A stretch of DNA of 41,644 nucleotides. Origin: Pseudomonadota bacterium (lineage in GTDB: Bacteria > Pseudomonadota > Alphaproteobacteria > Sphingomonadales > Sphingomonadaceae). The notes beneath the pieces were generated by a model. It was not told the DNA's origin. It made no database searches and saw only the letters and a list, made by a program, of their open reading frames with translations. Positions 20,057 through 28,549 of this stretch are shown here, piece after piece. The stretch covers positions 1-41,644 of the forward strand of contig JAEZQR010000128.1 of the NCBI GenBank assembly GCA_023413015.1. The letters run 5' to 3'. The position numbers and the translations under genes were made by a program. Numbering within the stretch: position 1 is the first letter of the stretch; each line of letters starts with the position of its first letter.

Positions 20057-20608
20057 TTATCCGATCTGCACGAGCGTGGGTGACTTGAAGGCGTACTCCG
20101 GCACCTCGAGGTTCTTCGGGGCCGGGCCTTTGCGGATGCGCGCTGCGGTGTCGTAGTGCGAGCCGTGGCACGGGCAGAAGTAGCCGCCGTAGTCGCCGCG
20201 CACCTCGCCCTCGGCAGCACCCAGCGGCACGCAGCCGAGGTGGGTGCAGACGCCGAGCGTGATCAGCCAGTTCTGGTGGCCCTCCTTGGTGCGCTCCTCG
20301 AGCGTCTGCGGATCACGCAGTTGCGAGAGCGGCACCGCGTCGGCTTCCTTGATCTCGGCCGGCGTCAGGTTGCGCACGAACACCGGCTTGCCGCGCCAGC
20401 TCACCTTGATCGCCTGACCCGCCTGTACCGGCGACAGATCGACCTCGATCGAGGCGAGCGCCAGCACGTCGGCCGACGGGTTCATCTGATCAACGAGCGA
20501 CCAGCCCGCCGCCGCGGCGCCCGCGGCTGCGAAGGCGCCGGTCGCCACATAGATGAAATCGCGACGCCGAACACCGTCCTCGCCGACCGATTCCTCAACT
20601 GCTGCCAT
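20057..20608 (-). CDS. petA: Rieske iron-sulfur subunit of the bc1 complex
   Basis: A [2Fe-2S] protein that takes an electron from quinol and moves it to cytochrome c1. The 183 residues start at ATG 20608 (MAAVEESVGEDGVRRRDFIY). They have a twin-arginine type N-terminus (RRRDFIYVATGAFAAAGAAAA) that also serves as the membrane anchor. The cluster-binding motifs are CTHLGC and CPCHGSHYD. The length is normal for alphaproteobacterial PetA. It is the first gene of petABC, and its promoter lies in the 311-base divergent spacer shared with the M28 peptidase. Confidence 0.97.
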   Translation of the reverse strand: MAAVEESVGEDGVRRRDFIYVATGAFAAAGAAAAGWSLVDQMNPSADVLALASIEVDLSPVQAGQAIKVSWRGKPVFVRNLTPAEIKEADAVPLSQLRDPQTLEERTKEGHQNWLITLGVCTHLGCVPLGAAEGEVRGDYGGYFCPCHGSHYDTAARIRKGPAPKNLEVPEYAFKSPTLVQIG

Positions 20609-20919
20609 AGCTTCGTCCCTGAATATGTCTGCGCTCGTTTGAGCGACCGCAGCGCCCCCATTGCGGAAGTCGTGGGCCTGATAGCCGCCGGGGTGCTCAA
20701 AGGGCAATGGGCATTTTAGACGCAACGTGACGGCGCCGTTTGAAACGGAAGCGCAACGGCTAATGGCAACGGCATCCGACTGGAAGGTTGGTGACATCAA
20801 CTATCTGCGCCTGTATCTTACGCCCCTGCAACGATCTCATCGTTACATCTCGACAGTCCGAGGTGCATATTTCAGGCTGCAAGCCAGGGACGCTTGGCTC
20901 AGCCAACAGGCGATAATCT
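20609..20919. promoter_or_regulatory. 311-base divergent spacer petA / M28 peptidase with small palindrome and repeats
   Basis: No convincing gene is present. The stretch must carry both divergent promoters. CCGTTTGAAACGG (20736-20748) is a perfect palindrome around a central base. GCAACG occurs three times (20722, 20753, 20766). GC falls on the peptidase side from about 20800. The palindrome and the hexamers could be regulator sites; no known consensus is matched with confidence. Confidence 0.4.
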
Positions 20920-22599
20920 ATGAAAATTCGGTGCTTAATTGCAGTTTCGGCTGCGCTCCTAGTATCATCGATACCTGCCTCAGCTCATGATCCGGTCCCT
21001 AGCGGAAGTGCCGCAGTCGAAATCGATCCAGTCGCGCTGAAGGCGCATATGGCCTTCTTGGCTGATGATCTGCTGGAAGGTCGTGAGGCGGGGACGCGAG
21101 GCGATGCATTGGCGCAACTCTATCTACGCACCCGCTTTGAAACCTTAGGATTGAAGCCGGCAGGCGATGGCGGCAGCTATCTACAGCGGTTCAGCGTTCG
21201 CGGAACGTCGCTCGAGCTGGGGAGCGTAGACTTCCGTGTAATCGGACCAACTGGCACGGCCCAATTCGAGAACGGCATCGACGTCGCCATTTATGGCGAT
21301 GTGATGGAAGCCGATCAGAGAATCGAGGCGCCTGTAGTATTCGCTGGCTCAGGCATCGTCGCGCCCGAGCATGGCATTGATGATTATCGGGGGCTGGACG
21401 TTAAGGGAAAGATCGTAGCGGTCCTCGGCGGTCCACCTGCGTTCCTTCCGGCAGCAGAAGCTGCGCATTATGGATCCGCAGACCAGCAGCGCATTCAAGC
21501 AGCGAAGCAGGGGGCAATCGGTGTCATCCATCTTTGGACACCAGCGCTGGAACAGCGCTTCGCCTTCGAACGCATCAAGAGCACCTTAGGCCGTACTGAT
21601 CTGAACTGGATTGGTGCTGATGGGCAGCCAAAGATCACAGCGCCCGGCGTGCGATTGCGCGCCTTTGCGCGGGGGACGGCAGCCGAAGCTCTGTTCAAGG
21701 GTACGCCGCACAGCTTTTCCCAATTGATCGAGGCCGCGAAGACAAGCTCACCCCGGGGCTTTGATCTGATGACCAAAGTGTCGCTGGCCCGGCGTTCGCG
21801 TCACGATGATAAGATGGTGACCGCCAACATTGCGGGATTGATTGAAGGCAGCGACCCCCAGCTGAAGCACGAGATCGTGGTGCTGACAGCTCACTACGAC
21901 CATATCGGGATCGGACCTGCAGTCGCTGGCGACCAGATCTACAATGGTGCCTTGGATAATGCCGCCGGCACCGCCATGCTGATTGAGGTCGCACGCAATA
22001 TCATGTCCGATAGCAGCCGACCGAAACGGTCCATTCTGTTTCTGGCGGTCGGCGCTGAAGAAAAAGGAATGATCGGCTCCGATTATTTCGCGCAGAATCC
22101 AACAGTACGGGGCGGAAAAATCGTCGCCAATATCAATCTAGACGGCGCGATGCCTTTCTATGATTTTCGTGACGTCGTCGCCTTCGGCGCTGAGCAGTCA
22201 CAGATCGGAGAACATTTGGCGTCGGCTGCCGCGCAGCTTGGCCTGACCGTAGCGTCCGACCCCTTTCCCGAGGAAGGCATTCTCACACGTTCGGATCAAA
22301 TTTCGTTCATCAAACGCGGTGTACCCGCCGTGTTCTTGTACATCGGTTTCACGGCGATGGACGGCAGCTATGTGGGGCGCAAAATCTGGGACAGAATGAC
22401 TGCCACCAGCGTGCATCGGCCGGGCGACGACCTCTCCCAACAAATCGACTATGATGTTCTGGCCAAGTTTACCGATGTCTTCCGCCGTCTGACGCTCGAA
22501 ACGGCGAACGCCGCGACCCATCCCCAGTGGTACGAGGATAGCTTGTTTGGTGCCCGTTTCGCCCCGAATGCCCCAAAAGCAGCACGGCCGAAAGGCTAG
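20920..22599 (+). CDS. Secreted M28-family zinc aminopeptidase with PA-like domain
   Basis: A 559-residue exported metallopeptidase. The signal peptide is residues 1 to about 22 (ending PASA). A DLLEGREAGTRG block (50-61) typical of M28 relatives follows, then a PA-like insertion (about 120-260) and the two-zinc catalytic domain. Ligands: His325 in TAHYDHIG, bridging Asp346 in GALDNAAG, catalytic Glu380 and Glu381 in GAEEKG, Asp408 in NLDGAMP, and His499 in SVHRPGDD. The complete set predicts an active aminopeptidase in the periplasm or outside. GC (about 57 percent by sampled lines) and codon use are clearly below those of the flanking genes, which suggests later acquisition. The stop overlaps the convergent monooxygenase stop in CTAG. 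The ribosome site is weak. Confidence 0.93.
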   Translation: MKIRCLIAVSAALLVSSIPASAHDPVPSGSAAVEIDPVALKAHMAFLADDLLEGREAGTRGDALAQLYLRTRFETLGLKPAGDGGSYLQRFSVRGTSLELGSVDFRVIGPTGTAQFENGIDVAIYGDVMEADQRIEAPVVFAGSGIVAPEHGIDDYRGLDVKGKIVAVLGGPPAFLPAAEAAHYGSADQQRIQAAKQGAIGVIHLWTPALEQRFAFERIKSTLGRTDLNWIGADGQPKITAPGVRLRAFARGTAAEALFKGTPHSFSQLIEAAKTSSPRGFDLMTKVSLARRSRHDDKMVTANIAGLIEGSDPQLKHEIVVLTAHYDHIGIGPAVAGDQIYNGALDNAAGTAMLIEVARNIMSDSSRPKRSILFLAVGAEEKGMIGSDYFAQNPTVRGGKIVANINLDGAMPFYDFRDVVAFGAEQSQIGEHLASAAAQLGLTVASDPFPEEGILTRSDQISFIKRGVPAVFLYIGFTAMDGSYVGRKIWDRMTATSVHRPGDDLSQQIDYDVLAKFTDVFRRLTLETANAATHPQWYEDSLFGARFAPNAPKAARPKG

Positions 22600-24083
22600 G
22601 CGATCACCCTTCCTCCTGATGTATGCGCAGTGGCTGGTCTGGAGAACACCATCGTGCCATCGTCAACTGTGCCATAGCGCAGCATCATCAGGTCGAAGGC
22701 GTAGTTCTGGTGGAGCTTCCACGGCCGCTTCGAGCCTTGGCGCGGCAGCGCGTCGAGCGCACGCTGGACGTAGCCCGACGAGAAGTCGAGGAACGGCTCC
22801 TCCTCCACCGACGGGTCGCGGTGCGGCGTGGCGATCGACGTGCCGGTCTTCTCCATATGGTTGAGCAGCCGGCAGACATATTCGCAGGTCAGGTCCGCCT
22901 TCAGCGTCCATGAGGCATTGGTGTAGCCGAACGACGAGGCGAGATTGGGCACGTCGCTGTACATCATGCCCTTGTAGCTCATCGTCTTCGATAGGTCAGT
23001 GGGCGCGCCGTCGACGGTCACGGCGACATCGCCTAGCAGATTGAGCTTGAGGCCGGTCGCCGTGACGATGATGTCGGCGTCGAGCTCTTGCCCCGACGTC
23101 AGCCGGATGCCCGCCTCGGTGAAGCTCTCGATATGGTCGGTGACCACCGAGGCGCGGCCGTCCTTGATCGCATCGAACATGTCGGCGTCGGGCACGAGGC
23201 AGAGCCGCTGGTCCCACGGGTTGTAGCGCGGGGTGAAGTGGGTCTCGACGTCATAGTCGGGTCCGAGCTGCTCGCGCACCATGCCGATCAGCCGCTCCTT
23301 GACCTTCTCTGGCCGCTTGCGCGCCATGTTGAAGAAGAACATGCCGAACAGCACGTTCTTCCAGCGCACCAGCCGATAGGCGAGCATCGGCGGCAGCCGC
23401 TTCTTGAGCCATTCGGCGATCGCATCCTCGGCCGGGCGCGACACGACATAGGTCGGCGAGCGCTGCAGCATCACGACATGCGCCGCCTCCTTCGCCATCT
23501 CGGGCACCAGCGTCACGGCGGTCGCGCCGCTGCCGATCACCACGACGCGCTTGCCCTTGTAGTCGAAGTCCTCGGGCCAGAACTGCGGGTGGACGATCTT
23601 GCCCTTGAACCGCTCCTCGCCCGGCCAGGTCGGCCGGTGCCCCTGGGCGTAGGAATAATAGCCCGAGCACATGAAGAGGAAGCTGCAGGTGAAGCGGGCG
23701 AGCGTCTTCTCCGGCCCGACCTCGGCCTCGACCGTCCAGCGCGCGTCCGCCGACGACCAGGACGCGCGCTTCACCATGTGGCGGTAGCGGATGTGCTCAT
23801 CGATGCCGTGCTCGGCCGCGGTCTCGCGGATATACTCGCGGATCGACGGCCCGTCGGCGATCGCCTTGGCCGCCTTCCACGGCTTGAAGGCGTAGCCGAG
23901 CGTGTACATGTCCGAATCGGAGCGGATGCCGGGATAGCGGAACAGGTCCCACGTCCCGCCCATCGCCTCGCGGCCTTCGAGGATGACGTAGCTGCGGTTC
24001 GGGCAGTTCGCCTTGAGATGGTAGCCCGCGCCGATGCCGGACAGCCCGGCCCCCACTACCAGCACGTCGAAATGTTCGGTCAT
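22596..24083 (-). CDS. FAD-dependent monooxygenase (flavin-containing/Baeyer-Villiger type)
   Basis: A 495-residue class B flavoprotein monooxygenase from ATG 24083 (MTEHFDVLVVGAG). It has FAD-binding GAGLSG (11-16), NADPH-binding GSGATA (184-189), and between them FKGKIVHPQFWP (159-170), which fits the class B signature FxGxxxHxxxW. It should use NADPH and O2 to oxygenate ketones, sulfides or amines in the cytosol; sequence cannot fix the substrate. It resembles EthA-like monooxygenases. It is convergent with the M28 peptidase (shared CTAG) and divergent from the ABC exporter pair across about 135 bases. Confidence 0.94.
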   Translation of the reverse strand: MTEHFDVLVVGAGLSGIGAGYHLKANCPNRSYVILEGREAMGGTWDLFRYPGIRSDSDMYTLGYAFKPWKAAKAIADGPSIREYIRETAAEHGIDEHIRYRHMVKRASWSSADARWTVEAEVGPEKTLARFTCSFLFMCSGYYSYAQGHRPTWPGEERFKGKIVHPQFWPEDFDYKGKRVVVIGSGATAVTLVPEMAKEAAHVVMLQRSPTYVVSRPAEDAIAEWLKKRLPPMLAYRLVRWKNVLFGMFFFNMARKRPEKVKERLIGMVREQLGPDYDVETHFTPRYNPWDQRLCLVPDADMFDAIKDGRASVVTDHIESFTEAGIRLTSGQELDADIIVTATGLKLNLLGDVAVTVDGAPTDLSKTMSYKGMMYSDVPNLASSFGYTNASWTLKADLTCEYVCRLLNHMEKTGTSIATPHRDPSVEEEPFLDFSSGYVQRALDALPRQGSKRPWKLHQNYAFDLMMLRYGTVDDGTMVFSRPATAHTSGGRVIA

Positions 24084-24219
24084 TCGCTTCAACCCACTTC
24101 GCCGACATGTCCCGCCCTGCTTGTCGCATGCACGCAACGCTCAGGCGACCTGACGAAAGCGAGGTTAATTCTAGCACATTGCAGCGAAACACGGCATGTG
24201 GCGATCGGTAGGGGGCAGC

Positions 24220-25151
24220 ATGCGGCCGGTCATCTCGATCTCGGGTCTCACCAAGACCTATGCCTCGGGCTTCGAGGCACTGAAGGGTATCGATCTCGAC
24301 ATCAGGCGAGGCGAGATCTTCGCATTGCTGGGGCCGAACGGCGCCGGCAAGACGACGCTCATCAGCATCGTCTGCGGCATCGTCATCGCCTCGTCCGGCA
24401 CCGTGCTCGCTGATGGGCACGACATCGTGCGCGACTATCGTGCCGCGCGGGCGAAGATCGGGCTGGTGCCGCAGGAGTTGACCACCGACGCGTTCGAAAG
24501 CGTCTGGGCGACCGTGCGTTTCAGCCGCGGCCTGTTCGGCAAGCCTCGCAACGACGCCTTCATCGAGAAGCTGCTGCGCGACCTTTCGCTTTGGGAGAAG
24601 CGCAAGACGCGGATCATGGAACTATCGGGCGGCATGAAGCGCCGCGTGATGATCGCCAAGGCCTTGAGCCACGAGCCGGAGATTCTGTTCCTCGACGAAC
24701 CGACCGCTGGCGTCGATGTCGAACTGCGGCGCGACATGTGGAACCTCGTGCGGGGGCTTCGCGATCGTGGCGTCACGATCATCCTGACGACGCACTATAT
24801 CGAAGAGGCCGAGGAGATGGCCGACCGCGTCGGCGTGATCTCGAAAGGCCAGCTCATCGTGGTCGACGAGAAGACCGCGCTGATGACGAAGCTCGGCCGC
24901 AAGCAGCTGACGCTCCACCTCAACGAGCCGCTGACCGCGATCCCGCCCGAACTTGGCGATTGGCATCTCACGCTGGTGGCGGACGGCACCGAGCTTGAAT
25001 ATGTCTTCGACGCCAACGCCGAGCGTACGGGCGTGCCGTCGCTGCTGCGCCGAATGAGCGACCTCGGTATCGGCTTCAAGGACCTCAACACGAAGCAGAG
25101 CTCGCTCGAGGACATCTTCGTCGATCTGGTCAGTGAGCGGAGGGACGCACG

Positions 25152-25155
<4 letters not shown>
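24220..25155 (+). CDS. ABC-2 type transporter, ATP-binding protein
   Basis: The ATPase subunit of an exporter, 311 residues from ATG 24220 with AGGGGG 5 bases upstream (an upstream in-frame ATG at 24196 precedes this site). Walker A is GPNGAGKTT (38-46), the Q-loop VPQELTTD, the signature LSGGM (135-139), Walker B LFLDEP (156-161) and the H-loop TTHYIEEAEEM. It belongs to the DrrA/NodI/YadG-like group that pairs with a single ABC-2 permease. The stop overlaps the permease start by 4 bases (ATGA). The substrate is unknown. Confidence 0.95.
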
Positions 25156-25919
<764 letters not shown>

Positions 25920-26102
25920 CGTTCGTCCCCGCAGCCATGACATTCGTCGTCGACGAAGGGTCCCGCCGAACGGGATTCCAGCTCGGTCGAAGCTCGCACG
26001 ACACCGCCCAAGGCAAGGCGTAGCAAGAACCTGCGCCCCGGATGAGAGATCCGCGGCGCAGACCCCCGACGCCCAACCTGACGTCTCATGCGGAGACCGA
26101 CC

Positions 26103-26444
26103 ATGAACGCTCGCCCCCTCCTCGCCCTGGCAGCCGTGCTGACCACCGGCCTGCTCGTCGGCACCACCGCCTATGCCGCGCCGACCGAGACCCGCTCGGT
26201 GACCGTGAGCTACGCCGATCTCGACATCGCCCGCCCGGCCGACCGGGCCATTCTCGAACGCCGGATCGTCGTGGCAGCCGACCGGATCTGCGCGAACCCT
26301 GGTGAGCGCGACATCCGGAGCCTGATGGAGGCCAGGGAATGCCGCACCGCCGCACTCGCCGACGCGCGCCCGAAGGTCGAACTCGCGATGCTGAAAGCCT
26401 CGTCGCAGCAATATGCAGCGCGGGGGAGCGATCGGGGTCGATAG
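26103..26444 (+). CDS. UrcA-family secreted protein
   Basis: A 113-residue protein with a signal peptide (1 to about 24, ending TTAYA), followed by the UrcA family pattern RSVTVSYADLDIARPADRAI, LERRIVVAADRICAN and ECRTAALADARPKV with two cysteines that may form a disulfide. UrcA proteins are small periplasmic proteins common in sphingomonads; their function is unknown. The start ATG 26103 has GGAG 7 bases upstream. A bidirectional terminator follows. Confidence 0.85.
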   Translation: MNARPLLALAAVLTTGLLVGTTAYAAPTETRSVTVSYADLDIARPADRAILERRIVVAADRICANPGERDIRSLMEARECRTAALADARPKVELAMLKASSQQYAARGSDRGR

Positions 26445-26472
26445 CCCCTCACCCGAACCCTGATCGCCCCGA

Positions 26473-26503
26473 CGGCGGGCGCCTTTCCTCAAGGCGCCCG
26501 CCG
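26473..26503. terminator. Bidirectional terminator between urcA-like gene and LytTR regulator
   Basis: CGGCGGGCGCCTT (26473-26485) pairs with AAGGCGCCCGCCG (26491-26503), a 13-bp perfect stem with a 5-base loop. It lies between two convergent genes (stops at 26444 and 26509). The flanking T-tracts are short (CTTGCTT on the plus side). Confidence 0.7.
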
Positions 26504-26508
26504 CTTGC

Positions 26509-27246
26509 TTATCGTCCCAGCATCGCGCGGACGTTGCCGAGATAGGTGCGGCCGATGCGCAGCGAGCGGCCATCCGCCAGTTCGGCGGTCCAGGTACCAC
26601 AGCCGTCGTGCTTCAGCCCGGTGATCCGGTCCCGGCGCGCGATCGTCGATCGGTGCAGCCGGATGAAGCGCTCGGGATCGAGCCGTCGTTCGAGCTGGGT
26701 GATCGTCTGGTGCAGCAGGTAGGAGCGCGTGCCGACGTGCAGCCGCATGTAGTCGCGCTCGGCCTCGATCAGGTCGATGTCCTCGGCCGGCACGCGCACG
26801 ATCTCGGCGCGGTGCGGCACCCAGAATTCGGTGGTCCAGGGCGTGGCGGCCGTCTTCATCTCGCCGGTACCGAGCTGCGCCCGGACGCGTGCCACCGCCT
26901 TCTCGAGCCGGTCGGGTGCGACGGGCTTGAGCAGATAGTCGACCGCCGCGACATCGAACGCTGAGACCGCGAACTGGTCGAACGCGGTGACGAAGATCAC
27001 GGCCGGCCGCATCGGCTGCCCTTCCAACGCCTGCGCGACCTCGATCCCGTTCAGACCGGGCATGGCGATGTCGAGGAACAGCAGCTCCGGCTGCAGTGCC
27101 TCAACGAGGCGAAGCGCCGCTTGTCCATCGGTCGCGGTGCCGACGAGCTGAAGCCCCGGCATGCGCGCGCACAGGATCTGGAGCCGCTCGACGGCAAGCG
27201 GCTCGTCATCGACGATCAGGGTGCGAAGCGGCCGCGTCTCACTCAT
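26509..27246 (-). CDS. LytTR-family response regulator
   Basis: A 245-residue regulator with an N-terminal receiver (acidic pocket Asp13/Asp14, phospho-acceptor Asp59 in LFLDIAMPGLNG, conserved Thr in VTAFD, Lys in YLLKPVAP) and a C-terminal LytTR DNA-binding domain (about 143-243; EAERDYMRLHVG, FIRLHRSTIARRD, LRIGRTYLGNV). It should bind paired direct repeats upstream of its targets when phosphorylated. It overlaps the end of the kinase gene by 8 bases, so kinase and regulator form a coupled two-component pair. Confidence 0.95.
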   Translation of the reverse strand: MSETRPLRTLIVDDEPLAVERLQILCARMPGLQLVGTATDGQAALRLVEALQPELLFLDIAMPGLNGIEVAQALEGQPMRPAVIFVTAFDQFAVSAFDVAAVDYLLKPVAPDRLEKAVARVRAQLGTGEMKTAATPWTTEFWVPHRAEIVRVPAEDIDLIEAERDYMRLHVGTRSYLLHQTITQLERRLDPERFIRLHRSTIARRDRITGLKHDGCGTWTAELADGRSLRIGRTYLGNVRAMLGR

Positions 27247-28354
27247 CGAGCACCAACGGCATGGTCAACTCCACGCGCCACCCCCCTCCTGGCAGCGGTC
27301 CCGACTCGCAGCGTGCCCCGTGTCCGAAGCGGGCTACCAGCCGGTCGCAAACGTTGCGCAAGCCTACACCATGTCCGGCGTCCGCCAAACCCGCGGCATC
27401 GCCGTCGTCCTCGACCGTCAGCCGTATGCGTTGATCGAGCGCCTGCGCCCGGATGGCGATCGTTACCTTCCCCTTGCTGCGCGATACGCCGTACTTGATC
27501 GCATTCTCGACCAGCGGCTGCAGGATGAGGCCCGGCACCCGGACCTCCTCGAGTTCGGGCGGCACGTCGATCTCCACCCTCAGCCGCTTCGGGAAGCGCA
27601 CCCGTTCGATATCGAGGTAGAGGCGCTGGAGCCTGATCTCATCGGCGAGGCTCACGTCCGCGGCAGGATCGGCCGTCAGGCTGGTGCGGAAGAAGGTGGA
27701 GAGATTCATGATCATCCGCTCCGCCTCGTCCTCGCGGCGGCCCAGCACCAGCGACGACAGCGAGTTGAGCGTGTTGAACAGGAAATGCGGATTGACCTGG
27801 TAGCGCAACGCCCGAAGCTCGGCGGTCTGGGCGTCGGCGCGATATTTGGCGGCGCGTCGCTCGGCGAGCTGCACCTTCGCGGCATAGGACAGCGCGACGT
27901 AGAGCACGGCCCAGGAGACGATGAAGAAATACCAGCTCGACGCCTGCCACAGGATCATGCTGAGCGGATTGCGCTGCTCCTCCGGCTTCATCGCCAGCTC
28001 GACCAGCACCGACTCGACCGGGTCCACGACGTAGAAGACGGTATGGTTGACGGCGGCATAGGCGATGGCGATCGGGACGGAGGCGAGGAAGGCGGTGGCG
28101 ATCAGCAGCTTCATCGAGCCGCGGTCCGCGGCGCGCATGATGAGGTAGAGCACGCCGGTTAGGCCCATGCCGGCGATCGTCACGAACACGCGCCGCTCGG
28201 CCATCCACAGCTGGTTCGGCATGTCGCCGAGCCAGTTGGTCAGCGTGTTCATGACATAATAGAACAGCCAGAAGCCGACGATCGACAGCGCCGCGAGACG
28301 CGGACTGACCCGGGGCTGATCGAGCGGCGGAAAGCCAGCGTGTAGAGTAGCCAT
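27239..28354 (-). CDS. LytS/YehU-like membrane sensor histidine kinase
   Basis: A 371-residue kinase with about four N-terminal transmembrane helices (about 21-40, 56-74, 81-101, 133-157), no periplasmic sensor domain of note, then a short coil and the His-kinase-internal-region domain. The phospho-acceptor is His190 in YQVNPHFLFNTLNSLSSL. The ATP-binding HATPase domain includes QPLVENAIKYGV (N box) and GVGLRNVCDRL (G box). It partners the LytTR regulator encoded just downstream. The ligand is unknown. Upstream, 195 bases separate it from the divergent ATPase gene. Confidence 0.95.
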   Translation of the reverse strand: MATLHAGFPPLDQPRVSPRLAALSIVGFWLFYYVMNTLTNWLGDMPNQLWMAERRVFVTIAGMGLTGVLYLIMRAADRGSMKLLIATAFLASVPIAIAYAAVNHTVFYVVDPVESVLVELAMKPEEQRNPLSMILWQASSWYFFIVSWAVLYVALSYAAKVQLAERRAAKYRADAQTAELRALRYQVNPHFLFNTLNSLSSLVLGRREDEAERMIMNLSTFFRTSLTADPAADVSLADEIRLQRLYLDIERVRFPKRLRVEIDVPPELEEVRVPGLILQPLVENAIKYGVSRSKGKVTIAIRAQALDQRIRLTVEDDGDAAGLADAGHGVGLRNVCDRLVARFGHGARCESGPLPGGGWRVELTMPLVLDE

Positions 28355-28467
28355 GCCCCTTCATAACGCGATGGTTACGCCAAAGCGTCAACCGTTCGTA
28401 GCGCCGGTCGAAGCCGGCACGCCGTTGGTCGAACGATGCGGCCAAGCGAAACCGTCACGAGCCCGTT

Positions 28468-28497
28468 TGCGACCTGCGGCAAGGTCGCAGGTTGCGA
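28468..28497. promoter_or_regulatory. Overlapping inverted repeats in kinase/ATPase divergent spacer
   Basis: In the 195-base spacer, GCGACCT (28469-28475) pairs with AGGTCGC (28482-28488), and CCTGCG (28473-28478) pairs with CGCAGG (28486-28491); the two pairings exclude each other. This may be an operator cluster or a leader structure for the ATPase gene. No consensus was recognised. Confidence 0.35.
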
Positions 28498-28549
28498 CAC
28501 CGGGGGTGCGGGCGCAAAGTGCCGCCCGATGTCCGCCGGGAGTAACCAG

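Noticed and set aside
20727..20990. An 87-codon frame in the petA/M28 spacer
   Set aside because: It has no ribosome site or domain, overlaps the start of the peptidase gene in another frame, and spans the palindrome that looks regulatory.
25946..25960. TTCGTC-GTC-GACGAA dyad after the ABC permease as a terminator
   Set aside because: The stem is short (6 bp), no T-tract follows, and it lies in ordinary GC-rich spacer.
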